Below, piece after piece: positions 43,416-52,915 of a stretch of 64,000 bases of DNA. The position numbers and the translations under genes were made by a program. The DNA comes from Solibacillus sp. FSL K6-1523. Its GTDB lineage: Bacteria > Bacillota > Bacilli > Bacillales_A > Planococcaceae. The notes beneath the pieces were generated by a model that did not search any database, was not told where the DNA came from, and saw nothing but the letters and a program-made list of their open reading frames with translations. Location: assembly GCF_038005225.1 (NCBI RefSeq), contig NZ_JBBOSU010000001.1:4318001-4382000 (forward strand), written 5' to 3'. Positions within the stretch are counted from its first letter, which is position 1. Each line of letters begins with the position of its first letter.

Positions 43416-44708
43416 TTATAATTGTGCACTATCTGTTAATACTAATTTTGCTTCGACTATTTTCCCTTGACGATATACTTTAACGTTTAATGTATCGCCC
43501 ATTTCTTTTTCATTATACAAATGTTTTCGAAGTGCGATTGACCCATCAATTTTTTGTCCATCCATCTCAACGATGACATCATATTGTTGTAAGCCTGCTT
43601 TATCTGCCGCCGAACCTGGTACAACTTGTGTAATGACAACGCCATTTGTCACTTCAGCTGGTAACTGTAATGTTTGTTGTTGGTAATAGGCTGGTACCTC
43701 TGTTAAATCAATTAAAGAAATTCCGATTGCTGGGCGTTTTACTTCGCCTGTTTTTTCTAGCTCTTCAATAACTGGAATTGCCGAGTTAATTGGAATCGCA
43801 AATCCTAAACCTTCTACTGAAGAAGCGGCAATTTTCATGGAGTTAATCCCTACTAATTGACCTGCAATATTAATTAATGCACCACCAGAGTTTCCTGAAT
43901 TGATTGCTGCGTCTGTTTGCAGCACATCTGTTGACCAATCTTCAATGCCATCTTCATTTAAATCCACTGGGACTGAACGGTCTTTACCAGAAATAACACC
44001 TGTTGTTACAGAACCGTAAAAATCTAAACCGAGTGGATTTCCAATCGCGATAACTGTTTCACCTTGTTTTAATACATCTGAATCACCGAATGTTGCCACT
44101 GTTTGAATGCCTTCACTTGGAATTGAAATGACCGCTAAATCTGTCCAAATATCACTTCCTACATTTTGCGCCGGCACTTTTGAACCATCCTCTAAAGTGA
44201 CTTCTAATTGTTTGGCACCTGCTACTACGTGATGATTCGTTACGATAAACGCTTGATCGCCTTCCACTTTATAAATTACACCCGATCCACTGCCGGCTTC
44301 TTGTGTTGTATTCGCACTTTTATTCCAGAAGTTTGGCATAACCTCTTGAATATTCGTAATGCCAACAACAGCACTCGAGGCCTTTTCGACCGCTGTTACA
44401 ACATCCGACTTTACTTCTGTTGCTGTTTGGTCAATTGTCGTATTATTTTTATCCGTTGAATTTATTAAAGCTTGATTTGTACCAGGTAATTGACCTGCAA
44501 GTGATGGCAAGAGTAACCATAACAACAATGCCCCTACGACAATACCGCTCAATCCCGAAATAAAATAGCCGACTTTACTGCCGCTTCTATTACTTTTCTT
44601 TTGTAATCGCTGTTGTCTTTCTACTTCTTCACGTTTTAAACGTTCTTCTAATTCAGTTGTTCTATCATTAATTGTGGATTTTTGTTCGTCCTCTGGAAAA
44701 TGATTCAT
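43416..44708 (-). CDS. htrA: HtrA/DegP-like membrane-anchored serine protease with PDZ domain
   Basis: 430 residues: a cytoplasmic N-terminus, one membrane helix (about 50-70), a trypsin-like protease domain with His (VTNHHVV), Asp (WTDLAVISI) and Ser (INSGNSGGALIN), and a C-terminal PDZ domain (GVVITQVVPGSAADKAGLQQYDVIVEMDG). Degrades or refolds damaged secreted proteins outside the membrane. ATG 44708 follows AAAGG; the ORF extends 17 codons upstream without a site. Same place as yyxA of B. subtilis, after walJ, but a terminator separates it from the wal operon, so it has its own promoter. Confidence 0.93.
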   Translation of the reverse strand: MNHFPEDEQKSTINDRTTELEERLKREEVERQQRLQKKSNRSGSKVGYFISGLSGIVVGALLLWLLLPSLAGQLPGTNQALINSTDKNNTTIDQTATEVKSDVVTAVEKASSAVVGITNIQEVMPNFWNKSANTTQEAGSGSGVIYKVEGDQAFIVTNHHVVAGAKQLEVTLEDGSKVPAQNVGSDIWTDLAVISIPSEGIQTVATFGDSDVLKQGETVIAIGNPLGLDFYGSVTTGVISGKDRSVPVDLNEDGIEDWSTDVLQTDAAINSGNSGGALINIAGQLVGINSMKIAASSVEGLGFAIPINSAIPVIEELEKTGEVKRPAIGISLIDLTEVPAYYQQQTLQLPAEVTNGVVITQVVPGSAADKAGLQQYDVIVEMDGQKIDGSIALRKHLYNEKEMGDTLNVKVYRQGKIVEAKLVLTDSAQL

Positions 44709-44858
44709 CTCAATCATCCTTTCACTATTTTGCTTACTGTTAGAATACACATAAAACATTAAAATTAGATGAAAATTACTTAAATCCTACTTAAAAAGTG
44801 ACTAAATTTTTCATCTTCTATAGTATTTCCCTTAGAATAATATAGCTTGCCCAACAAA

Positions 44859-44892
44859 AAAAGAACTTTGCATAATTTCACAAAGTTCTTTT
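44859..44892 (-). terminator. Terminator of the wal operon
   Basis: A 12-bp perfect stem (AAAAGAACTTTG/CAAAGTTCTTTT) followed on the minus strand by seven T, immediately after the walJ stop codon and before htrA. Confidence 0.92.
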
Positions 44893-44899
44893 CCCGTTT

Positions 44900-45688
44900 T
44901 TACACGGTAATAAGCATCGTAGGTTCCTCTGCATCCGTATCGTGCAGATGTACATATTCCCCAGCAATAACACCACATGACTCTAATGTTTGCGTAACGC
45001 TCATACGTGCTAAATCTTTCATATTGTTATCTTTACTTAAATGAGCTAAATATATTTGAGTTGGTTTTTCTGCAATCACTTCACTCATTGCTACAGCTGC
45101 ATCTTCATTCGACACATGTCCTACGTCAGATAAAATACGACGCTTAATGCTCCACGGGTATTTCCCCATTTGTAGCATACTAACATCATGATTGCTTTCA
45201 AATACATAAGAATCTGCCGCTGCAATATGACCTTTCATGCGGTCGCTAACATAACCTGTATCTGTAATGACAACAAGCTTTCGTCCATCTTGATTAAATG
45301 TATAAAACATAGGATCTACAGCATCATGTGAAACGGCAAACGATTGAATATCCAGGCCACCAAATGTCTTCACCGTTTCCATATCGAAATGGAAACGTAA
45401 CTCAGTTGGAATATTCCCAATCAGCCCATCCATTGCATTCCATGTTTGTGCATTCGCAAAGATAGGAATCTTATGCTTTCGAGCAACGACACCCAGTCCT
45501 TTAATATGATCACTATGCTCATGCGTTACTAAAATACCAGATAAATCTTTCATATCCCGATCAATTTTGGCAAATAGCTGCTCCATTTTCTTTCCACTTA
45601 AACCTACGTCTACTAAAAAGGAATGTTCGTCATTTTCGACATAGATAGCATTACCTGAACTCCCACTTGCTAAAACACTAAAACGCAT
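44900..45688 (-). CDS. walJ: WalJ (YycJ) metallo-beta-lactamase-fold nuclease-like protein
   Basis: 262 residues with the MBL signature [12 protein letters not shown] (about 57-68), and further metal ligands in [12 protein letters not shown] and VITDTGYVS. Family members are 5'-3' exonuclease-like; in the WalRK locus WalJ links replication, DNA damage and cell division in streptococci. It follows walI by 12 bases and ends the operon. Confidence 0.94.
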   Translation of the reverse strand: MRFSVLASGSSGNAIYVENDEHSFLVDVGLSGKKMEQLFAKIDRDMKDLSGILVTHEHSDHIKGLGVVARKHKIPIFANAQTWNAMDGLIGNIPTELRFHFDMETVKTFGGLDIQSFAVSHDAVDPMFYTFNQDGRKLVVITDTGYVSDRMKGHIAAADSYVFESNHDVSMLQMGKYPWSIKRRILSDVGHVSNEDAAVAMSEVIAEKPTQIYLAHLSKDNNMKDLARMSVTQTLESCGVIAGEYVHLHDTDAEEPTMLITV

Positions 45689-45700
45689 TCATAAAACTCC

Positions 45701-46531
45701 TTACTCTTCTGTATCCTCAACTGTAGCACTCTCTGTTAAATCATTTTGAATATCCACGACTTTCCCATCAACGGCATTTACGAAATGAATTACCTCCGTT
45801 TTATCGGATGTTAACACACGCACTTCCCATGTTGGGGCGAATACTTGTGTTTCCGTAACTTGAACAAGCGTCGAGTAGCCTAGATTCATACGAGTTACTT
45901 GGGAATCTGGTGGTAATAAATTTTTTCCATATAATATTTGAAGTACTTGGATTGGTGGTAAAATTGATTTTTTATTTTCAAACTTTTCATGGTTTTCAAG
46001 GATCGTTTGCTCATATGCAAACACACGCCCCTCTTCATCCCAATAAATTTGGACATAACCTCGTACATTATAATATAGTGTACGATTATTTATCTTTTGG
46101 AAAAACATTGCTTGTCGCTTTTCCTCATCCACTTTCCATAAAACATAGGAAGCACCTTCATGGACATAGCTATGTAAAAATTCTGTATAGCTATCCTTCG
46201 TAGTTGTTTCCCGTAGCTTAACAGGTTTCTCCATTGTTACAACGAGTTTATTATCATCGACAATTTCTGTACGTTGATTTGCAAAATAGGGCACTTCAGA
46301 CGATTTAAAGTTTTTAATCGTCCCTAAAAAATAGGATGTTACTTCTATATTTGTCGGTAGGCTAACGTACGTAATGTTATCTTCTTTTAAACGTGACTCA
46401 ATTTCCGTCGTTTTCCCCAATACTTCCAGCTGCTGTCCCCCATTATAATTATCTAGGTATTGCGAATACAAAAAGATATTGAGTATTAAAAACACACCGA
46501 TAAAAATAGTCTTTGATCTATTCCAATCCAT
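45701..46531 (-). CDS. walI: WalI (YycI), regulator of WalK
   Basis: 276 residues with one N-terminal membrane helix (TIFIGVFLILNIFLYSQYL, about 8-26) and an extracellular domain of the YycI fold. With WalH it binds WalK in the membrane and tunes its kinase activity. Start overlaps the walH stop by 14 bases, indicating coupled translation. Confidence 0.92.
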   Translation of the reverse strand: MDWNRSKTIFIGVFLILNIFLYSQYLDNYNGGQQLEVLGKTTEIESRLKEDNITYVSLPTNIEVTSYFLGTIKNFKSSEVPYFANQRTEIVDDNKLVVTMEKPVKLRETTTKDSYTEFLHSYVHEGASYVLWKVDEEKRQAMFFQKINNRTLYYNVRGYVQIYWDEEGRVFAYEQTILENHEKFENKKSILPPIQVLQILYGKNLLPPDSQVTRMNLGYSTLVQVTETQVFAPTWEVRVLTSDKTEVIHFVNAVDGKVVDIQNDLTESATVEDTEE

Positions 46532-47846
46532 CGTTAGTACCCCCTAATTGCTCGGGTGAAATGCGTGTCCATTCATTATTTGAAATAATAAACCAGCTTG
46601 GATCAAGTAAAAATAACCCTTTCTCTGTATCCTGCTTTAAATGATAGCCTACAATTACTTCATCAATTTCATCAAATGGCTGATCGTCCATATTTTTAAT
46701 ATATTCAATAACTTCCTCTCCAGATGGAAGGTCCCTTGTCGTTCGGAAACTTCGAATATCATTATCAATCGAATAATACGGTCTGCGATAACGATAAATT
46801 CGGTTTTCACCCCATATCGTAGTAATACGGGCTGGCGTAATGGAACTATGAATAGGGTAGCCTTGTACAAATAACTGATATTCCGTCACATGCTTACCTA
46901 CGTTCATTGAAGAAAATCGAAAATCGGCCGTAAACCCTCCGTGATCATTTATAAAATCAAAGCTATCCAACAACAAGCGAGCAGATGGAATCGGTGCAAT
47001 ACTCTCAGCTTGCGGGTACACATAATTCAAAATATAGTTTTGTGTATCGACAGTCATTAAAGATGTCCCATCATTATATTTTTCTTCCCGTGTATTAACG
47101 GTATTACGCGTCACAATACTTAAGTCACCAAAGAGTATGTTTTTATAAATATCTGGTGAAGTTTTATCCATAAAATAAGTGTATTGGATAGATTCCATTG
47201 CTTTTTGTGCGACATACAATGAAAGCATTGAATCACGTTCCACCTCAATATAAGATTGGTACTCTTTTATTGGTTCCACTACTTCCTCCATAAACTGCAT
47301 TGAATTGGAAATTTCTATCGTTGAGCGAAGTGAAACTCGCCGTTCTGTATTTAAAAATAACAGCTGCAATTGATTATTGGATAAAACTTCAGTCCAATCT
47401 AAAATCAACCGTGTAAAACTCGCATCAGGTAATTCTTTTTCATTAAAAGTTAAAATTCCATTAAATACCTGTAAGGGGACTTCTCCATTAAAGAATAGCG
47501 TGAGTCGATTATTCATACGCAACATTTCGTTCATTTGCTCTTCCGATAAGTTACTATTTATCAGATCTACTTCATGAGCATCCCAAGTTGATAATTGATC
47601 GTATATATCTTGAATAACATCATTTGAAACGGTGCCATGAAAATGATCATCTTGGCGATATAATAAACGATACGGTTTCAATACATCTTGTAATAGCTTC
47701 GTATCGCTAATCATTATTTCATCTACTTGTGCTTCCTCAATAACTGTGTACTCAGGCTTATAATTCCAAATCATTAAGGTCAAAATAATGCTGAGCAAAA
47801 CAAGAAGGGTTAATAGGTAGGATTTAATTTGTTCAATATATTTCAT
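46518..47846 (-). CDS. walH: WalH (YycH), regulator of WalK
   Basis: 442 residues: an N-terminal membrane helix (SYLLTLLVLLSIILTLMIW, about 9-27) and a large extracellular YycH domain. Restrains WalK together with WalI. The ATG at 47846 overlaps the walK stop as ATGA and has GGGGGATTGGG upstream; the TTG two codons earlier is less likely. Confidence 0.93.
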   Translation of the reverse strand: MKYIEQIKSYLLTLLVLLSIILTLMIWNYKPEYTVIEEAQVDEIMISDTKLLQDVLKPYRLLYRQDDHFHGTVSNDVIQDIYDQLSTWDAHEVDLINSNLSEEQMNEMLRMNNRLTLFFNGEVPLQVFNGILTFNEKELPDASFTRLILDWTEVLSNNQLQLLFLNTERRVSLRSTIEISNSMQFMEEVVEPIKEYQSYIEVERDSMLSLYVAQKAMESIQYTYFMDKTSPDIYKNILFGDLSIVTRNTVNTREEKYNDGTSLMTVDTQNYILNYVYPQAESIAPIPSARLLLDSFDFINDHGGFTADFRFSSMNVGKHVTEYQLFVQGYPIHSSITPARITTIWGENRIYRYRRPYYSIDNDIRSFRTTRDLPSGEEVIEYIKNMDDQPFDEIDEVIVGYHLKQDTEKGLFLLDPSWFIISNNEWTRISPEQLGGTNDGLE

Positions 47847-49690
47847 TCCCAATCCCCCGCTCCATCCAGTTCAAAAGGTAATGTGAAGAAAATAGTTGTC
47901 CCTACTCCTTCCTCACTTTCCGCCCAAATCCTTCCACCATGTGCTTCAATCATTTCCCTAGCAATAGCCAATCCTAGTCCAGTGCCGCCCATCGATCGTG
48001 CCCGTGCACGATCCACTCGGTAAAAGCGATCAAATATCCGGCCAACATTTTCTTTCGGTATGCCCATCCCATCATCTGAAATCATGACGCGCAACATATT
48101 CTCATGTACAGTAACACCGAATCGAATATTTCCGCCGTCCGGAGAATACTTCAACGAATTTGAAATGATATTATCCATTACTTGCGTTAATTTATCCGTA
48201 TCAATATCAACGAAGTAACTAGATTCTGGTAAAAGGCGCAGAAATTCTACGTTTTTAGATTTAGACATTTCAAATCGATCAATAATATGTGTAAAGAATT
48301 TATTAAACTCCACAAATTCAAAGTTTAATTCATATTCTTGGCTATCCATTTTCGATAATTGTAACAAATCATTTACTAAGCGGATCATTCTTTCTGTTTC
48401 TGTTTGTGTCACATTTAAAAAAGTAGGTGCGATATCTTTATCTTGCCAAGCACCGTCCGCAAGAGCCTCTAAATAACTACGCATTGTCGTAAGTGGTGTA
48501 CGTAACTCATGGGAAACGTTCGCTACAAATTCCCTGCGTTCCATATCAATCTTTTCCTGTTCTGTAATATCATGAAGAACGGTAATGAGACCATTTACAA
48601 AACCTGTTTCTTTTTGAATAACGGAAAAGTTAGCACGCAAAATATACGGTGCATCACTTGTACTAAAATCTAAACTAATGGCTTCCTTCATATGAATTAA
48701 ATCTTCAAAGCTATATTCCTGATCTAAACCTAAAACGGACGCAATAGGACGATTCAAAGTGGATTCACGCGTATCATGCAATAAGCTAAGAGCTGGATCG
48801 TTTATTAAAATAATCTTCCCTTTACGATCAGTCGCAATTACACCATCTGTCATATTACTCAGTACACTTGCAAGCTTCCGGCGTTCTGCTTCCGTTGTAG
48901 ATTGAGATTCTTGTAAACGATTTGTTAAATGGTTAAAAGCAATCGCTAATTGACCAATTTCATCGGTACCATAAACACGTACTTTCCGAGAGAAGTTTCC
49001 TTTTGACATTGCTTGTGCTTGTTTACGCATATCAGAAATTGGTCGTGTAATGGTACGCGCTACTAATATTCCTAATATAATCGTAATGACAAGAGACACT
49101 GCAATACCGGCTGCAAAAATCCGATTAATTTCACTCATTTGCTCAAATACTTTTTCAATATCAGATTCAATATAAATCGCACCTAATACTTCACCATTTG
49201 GGGCAACTGTTTCGGTAATTGGTGCTGCTAAAACCCAAACGCGTTGCATCGTTTGTTTATCGAGCGAAATATTATCTTGTATTGTTTCAGCTGACATTGC
49301 TTTACGGACAACATCATCATTTGCACGCTGCCCAACCATAGAATGATTCTCATCCTCAGAAGTTGCTATAATACGATTTCGGCTATCAATTACGCGGATT
49401 TCATTTATATCATCGGTTGAAAATTCACGCAAAATGGCATCTATGCCCGATTCAGTTGGAGGCATAGATGTAGATGCTGTTTCATTACGTTCCTTTATCA
49501 TCTCTTCTCGTATACTATATTGAACGAGCTCCATTCTTTGCAAAATAGAATCTTGGAAGTTATTTTTTAAACTATCCTCAAGCTCTTTGGAAAAATAAAT
49601 ACCAATAATTTGAAGAGCGATAACGATTAGCAATACGTAGATCAGCACCAGCTTGACATGTATAGATTTAAAGAAGCTTACCTTTTGCAT
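47843..49690 (-). CDS. walK: Essential cell-wall sensor histidine kinase WalK (YycG)
   Basis: 615 residues in the canonical order: membrane helix 1 (about 10-30), extracellular Cache-like sensor (about 35-180), membrane helix 2 (about 182-204), HAMP (RPISDMRKQAQAMSKGNFSRKV), PAS (ASVLSNMTDGVIATDRKGKIILINDPA), phosphoacceptor His in FVANVSHELRTPLTTMRSYLEAL (about 385) and ATPase (DDGMGIPKENVGRIFDRFYRVDRARARSMGGTGLGLAIA). Senses peptidoglycan turnover, probably lipid II or muropeptides, and phosphorylates WalR. Confidence 0.97.
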   Translation of the reverse strand: MQKVSFFKSIHVKLVLIYVLLIVIALQIIGIYFSKELEDSLKNNFQDSILQRMELVQYSIREEMIKERNETASTSMPPTESGIDAILREFSTDDINEIRVIDSRNRIIATSEDENHSMVGQRANDDVVRKAMSAETIQDNISLDKQTMQRVWVLAAPITETVAPNGEVLGAIYIESDIEKVFEQMSEINRIFAAGIAVSLVITIILGILVARTITRPISDMRKQAQAMSKGNFSRKVRVYGTDEIGQLAIAFNHLTNRLQESQSTTEAERRKLASVLSNMTDGVIATDRKGKIILINDPALSLLHDTRESTLNRPIASVLGLDQEYSFEDLIHMKEAISLDFSTSDAPYILRANFSVIQKETGFVNGLITVLHDITEQEKIDMERREFVANVSHELRTPLTTMRSYLEALADGAWQDKDIAPTFLNVTQTETERMIRLVNDLLQLSKMDSQEYELNFEFVEFNKFFTHIIDRFEMSKSKNVEFLRLLPESSYFVDIDTDKLTQVMDNIISNSLKYSPDGGNIRFGVTVHENMLRVMISDDGMGIPKENVGRIFDRFYRVDRARARSMGGTGLGLAIAREMIEAHGGRIWAESEEGVGTTIFFTLPFELDGAGDWE

Positions 49691-49698
49691 ATAGTAGT

Positions 49699-50409
49699 CT
49701 ACTCCTGTTCAGGATTTCGTAAGTAATAGCCCACTCCTCGTCTTGTTACAATCCACAATGGATGGCTTGGGTTATCTTCAATCTTTTCTCGTAAACGGCG
49801 AATCGTTACATCTACCGTACGAACATCTCCAAAATAATCATAGCCCCATACCGTTTGCAATAAATGCTCACGCGTCATGACCTGACCGATATGTCTCGCT
49901 AAATAATGTAATAATTCAAACTCACGATGTGTTAGTTCAATAGTATCTTCTCGCTTTAACACTAAGTAAGCATCCGGTTGAATTATTAAAGAGCCTACAA
50001 CAATATCATTCGTTTCTTCTTGGGCTTCCTCTACTTGTACAGGAGCGTTTAAACGACGCATATTAGCCTTTACACGTGCGATTAATTCGCGCGTACTAAA
50101 GGGCTTTGTCACATAATCATCCGCCCCCATTTCTAAGCCAAGTACTTTATCAATCTCGGAACCTTTTGCCGTTAACATAATAATCGGAAAATCATATTTT
50201 TTTCGTATTTCACGACATACTTCCATTCCATCACGTTTTGGAAGCATAATATCTAATAACATTAAATCCGGTTGTTCTTCTTCTACCTTTTGTAATGCTT
50301 CGTCTCCATCATAAGCACAAATGACACGATAGCCTTCTTTAATTAAGTTGAATTGCAAAATATCCGCAATTGGCTTTTCATCATCTACAACTAAAATTGT
50401 TTTATTCAC
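49699..50409 (-). CDS. walR: Essential cell-wall response regulator WalR (YycF)
   Basis: 236 residues, OmpR family: receiver domain with phosphoacceptor Asp 53 ([13 protein letters not shown]) and Lys about 102 ([13 protein letters not shown]), then a winged helix ([54 protein letters not shown]). Controls autolysin and wall genes through paired TGTWAH boxes. GTG start. First gene of walRKHIJ. The long upstream region holds an unusual nested inverted repeat. Confidence 0.97.
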   Translation of the reverse strand: MNKTILVVDDEKPIADILQFNLIKEGYRVICAYDGDEALQKVEEEQPDLMLLDIMLPKRDGMEVCREIRKKYDFPIIMLTAKGSEIDKVLGLEMGADDYVTKPFSTRELIARVKANMRRLNAPVQVEEAQEETNDIVVGSLIIQPDAYLVLKREDTIELTHREFELLHYLARHIGQVMTREHLLQTVWGYDYFGDVRTVDVTIRRLREKIEDNPSHPLWIVTRRGVGYYLRNPEQE

Positions 50410-50706
50410 ACAGCTTGCCCCATTTCCTACTAATTTAAAATTCTATATAATCAACAGTTTTTTTTTATTTCACTTACTTTACTCTAACATGCTTTTCATT
50501 TCGTTGCATTATAGAGATGTTTCCAATATGTATTTTCCGGGAAATAATAGATGAAATATTATTAAGATATAATTTGTATTTTCATATGATATGTATGGGA
50601 GACTATTGGTCATTTTTATGTAAATCTTTTTCATATAACCTATATAAGTTCAACAAAAGTTTCTATCTTTTCATTGTAAGAATTCTAATAAAGTATGCGC
50701 TAGGTT

Positions 50707-50793
50707 GGGCTGGCTAAGCACAGATGAGTCGCACAGACAATGTTAGCGCAAATCTATACGACTCATCTGTGCGCGCATGTAGCAGGCCAGCCC
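50707..50793. repeat. Nested inverted repeat upstream of walR
   Basis: Outer arms GGGCTGGC (50707-50714) and GCCAGCCC (50786-50793) enclose perfect 14-bp inner arms GCACAGATGAGTCG (50718-50731) and CGACTCATCTGTGC (50759-50772), with a 27-base loop. There is no T-run. It is far more GC-rich than its surroundings. It could be a small mobile-element remnant, a protein-binding cruciform or a structured RNA. Confidence 0.75.
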
Positions 50794-50930
50794 TAAATTA
50801 AATTTTTCCGTTCTAATAAAAGCTTCCTCAATTGAGTGCGTTGCTGCCGTGGGAGGCGACGTATCCTGATTTAGAATTGCATTCTAGAGAAATGGTAGTT
50901 TCATAAGTTGAACCTATATATCAAAAAAAG

Positions 50931-50956
50931 AACGGTCCACCAAAATGGACTGTTCC
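50931..50956 (-). terminator. Terminator of the M23 peptidase gene
   Basis: GAACAGTCCA pairs with TGGACCGTTC (one mismatch), followed on the minus strand by seven T, eight bases beyond the stop. Confidence 0.92.
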
Positions 50957-50963
50957 TCATTAG

Positions 50964-52433
50964 TTAATTTAAATATGCTAATGGATTTTCTTCTGAACCG
51001 TTTTTATGAACTTCAAAATGTAAGTGTGTTCCGGTAGAGCGACCTGTTGATCCCATCACACCGATTGAAGAACCTTTCTCAACAACTTGTCCAACTTTTA
51101 CACCAATTTTTGACAGGTGTGCATATAATGTTTCATATCCATTATTATGATTAATCACAATATAGTTTCCGTAAGTTGCATGGCGACCTGCCGTTTTTAC
51201 AGTACCGTTATCCGATGCTTTAATTGTGTAATTAGATGGGCGGGCAATATCAATTCCATAGTGATATCGTCCCCAACGAGTACCCATTTGGCTTGAAATA
51301 CGTCCTCCATTTGCAGGCCATGCAAATGTGCCTGTCCCAATAGAAGGAACTACTTTTGTACCAATGACAACAATACGGTCTTCTGGTTCAACTAACATTT
51401 TTTCATCCGTTTGTACACGTTCTGTACGAACGCCATTTTCTTCTGAAATGACATAGGATACTTCTTTTTTACCGATAGCACCCTCTTGTTTTACTACACT
51501 TTTACCTTTTAACATTGTAGCGTCTTCTTTCACAACCTTTGTGAAATCAACAGCCTCTACTTGCTTCTTTTCATAAATCGCTTTTACTGACACGTATGGT
51601 TTTTCTACTGTGACATTTAATTGCTGACCGATTTGTAATACAGATTCTGCCGTGATTGATGGATTTAATTGAATTAATTCTGCTGTTGTTAAGTTATGCG
51701 CCTTAGCAATCGAGCCTAACACATCACCTGCTTGAACAGCGTATAATTCCTTTTCTATTGAACCTGTTTGTAATAATTGAATCGCTTCATTAACTGTTAC
51801 AATTTCTGCTGGTGTTACTTCAACTTGTTCACCCTTTACCTCCGTTGATAATTTTACATCAACAATTCGTGTTTCAGAATCCTTTAATGGGGGTAAAGAA
51901 GCTGTAGCTGGTCTTGCATCTAATTCACTTAATTGTGTTGGCGAAACATATTGAAGCTTCAATCCATTAATTGCTGCCTCAAATTCGTTTTCATTCTTTA
52001 AAAAAGCCACATCATTGCCATCTACTTGTATTGAATAGGCTTGCGCATGAACTTTAATGCTATCTTGTAATTTCTTTAATGTTGCTTGTTCATCTGTGTC
52101 TACGCTAAATACTTGTTCAGGTATTATTTTAATATTTGAACCCGCATCAACCGTCAATTCTTTAAATTGATTGCTCGCTTCTTTTTCTTTTTGTTCAATA
52201 ATTTGTTGGACTGCTGCTTCATCTGCAACTGCACCAATATATGAATTTCCTACATATACGTGGAAAATTTTATCAAATTCATCTTTACTCGTCTCGTTGG
52301 CGAAACCTAAATTAAGCGTCACCGTTGATATTAATAGTGCAAAGATCGTGGCTGTTTTAAATTTTACACTATGACGTTTCACAAGACTTAGACTTGATGT
52401 TTTGAAGTCTAACTTTCTCTTTTTCGAAATCAT
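50964..52433 (-). CDS. Secreted/anchored M23 endopeptidase with LysM and G5 domains
   Basis: 489 residues: basic N-terminus and membrane/signal helix (ATIFALLISTVTLNLGFA, about 27-44), a helical region, a LysM peptidoglycan-binding domain (YAVQAGDVLGSIAKAHNLTTAELIQLNP, about 230-275), a G5 domain (about 285-355) and a C-terminal M23 lysostaphin-like domain with Zn ligands in HYGIDI and THLHFEVH. Cleaves peptide cross-links of the wall. ATG 52433 follows GGAAGGGG. Sits between walR and dnaB where purA lies in B. subtilis; a WalR-type target by function. Confidence 0.93.
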   Translation of the reverse strand: MISKKRKLDFKTSSLSLVKRHSVKFKTATIFALLISTVTLNLGFANETSKDEFDKIFHVYVGNSYIGAVADEAAVQQIIEQKEKEASNQFKELTVDAGSNIKIIPEQVFSVDTDEQATLKKLQDSIKVHAQAYSIQVDGNDVAFLKNENEFEAAINGLKLQYVSPTQLSELDARPATASLPPLKDSETRIVDVKLSTEVKGEQVEVTPAEIVTVNEAIQLLQTGSIEKELYAVQAGDVLGSIAKAHNLTTAELIQLNPSITAESVLQIGQQLNVTVEKPYVSVKAIYEKKQVEAVDFTKVVKEDATMLKGKSVVKQEGAIGKKEVSYVISEENGVRTERVQTDEKMLVEPEDRIVVIGTKVVPSIGTGTFAWPANGGRISSQMGTRWGRYHYGIDIARPSNYTIKASDNGTVKTAGRHATYGNYIVINHNNGYETLYAHLSKIGVKVGQVVEKGSSIGVMGSTGRSTGTHLHFEVHKNGSEENPLAYLN

Positions 52434-52681
52434 GGTAAAGCCCCTTCCAAAATAACATTTCATTTATTGTATAGAATTACTTTTATAATCAGTTACGACG
52501 TAGTCTTCTTAACCTAAGTTCCACTACCTCAGCCGAAATTTGTATCTCCACTGAATAGAGTAATCTATTTAGGTATTTATCTCCCGCTTATAAAAATACG
52601 GGACTTCTATTAAAACAGGGTAAAATCACACCTCGTTAATGTACCATATTTCTTAATTCAAATGAACTACTTTGTACTTTT

Positions 52682-52698
52682 TGTAATGAAATTGTATT
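52682..52698. promoter_or_regulatory. Possible WalR box upstream of the M23 gene
   Basis: TGTAAT, five bases, TGTATT: 11 of 12 positions of the WalR consensus TGTWAH-N5-TGTWAH, about 250 bases before the M23 start. It reads on the strand opposite to the gene; motif match only. Confidence 0.3.
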
Positions 52699-52866
52699 AT
52701 TCCCTTGTTTTTTGTTATACATCAAGTAATAGACTTCTTTCTATTTTTATATTCAAAATAACATAGAATTTATTTAATATTTTCCCATAATCATATTAAT
52801 CTGGATTACCCGTTCGTAGGTATTTACTCATGTATATTATGGATTTTAAAGGATATTACACAAAAA

Positions 52867-52899
52867 AAACCACCACTTTAAATGTCAAAGTGATGGTTT
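52867..52899 (-). terminator. Terminator of dnaB
   Basis: A 13-bp stem (AAACCATCACTTT with its partner, one mismatch) followed on the minus strand by eight T, 17 bases beyond the dnaB stop. It ends the yybS-gdpP-rplI-dnaB unit. Confidence 0.93.
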
Positions 52900-52915
52900 C
52901 CTGTATTTTATTTAG

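Larger units (their letters stand above)
50410..50963. other. Intergenic region upstream of walR
   Basis: About 550 bases without a gene. It must contain the walR promoter. It holds a large nested inverted repeat (50707-50793) and the terminator of the M23 gene (50931). A GC-richer stretch at about 50840-50870 (GTGCGTTGCTGCCGTGGGAG) is unlike its surroundings and unexplained. purA and tRNA genes, common here in relatives, are absent. Confidence 0.55.
52434..52915. other. Leader of the M23 gene and dnaB terminator region
   Basis: About 480 bases. The minus-strand leader of the M23 gene can form several hairpins (CCCG/CGGG near 52590-52610, AATAGA/TCTATT near 52555-52570, GTAGT/ACTAC near 52500-52530) and may be regulatory. 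A WalR-like box lies at 52682. The dnaB terminator is at 52867. No gene. Confidence 0.5.

Noticed and set aside
43077-43421. A 114-codon plus-strand frame between rlmH and htrA
   Set aside because: No ribosome binding site, antisense to the htrA terminator, and filled with DnaA boxes.
52480-52660. ydaO-type c-di-AMP riboswitch in the M23 leader
   Set aside because: Only loose similarity (AAGCGGGAG); the invariant blocks of the class could not be aligned, so it is reported only as an unexplained leader.
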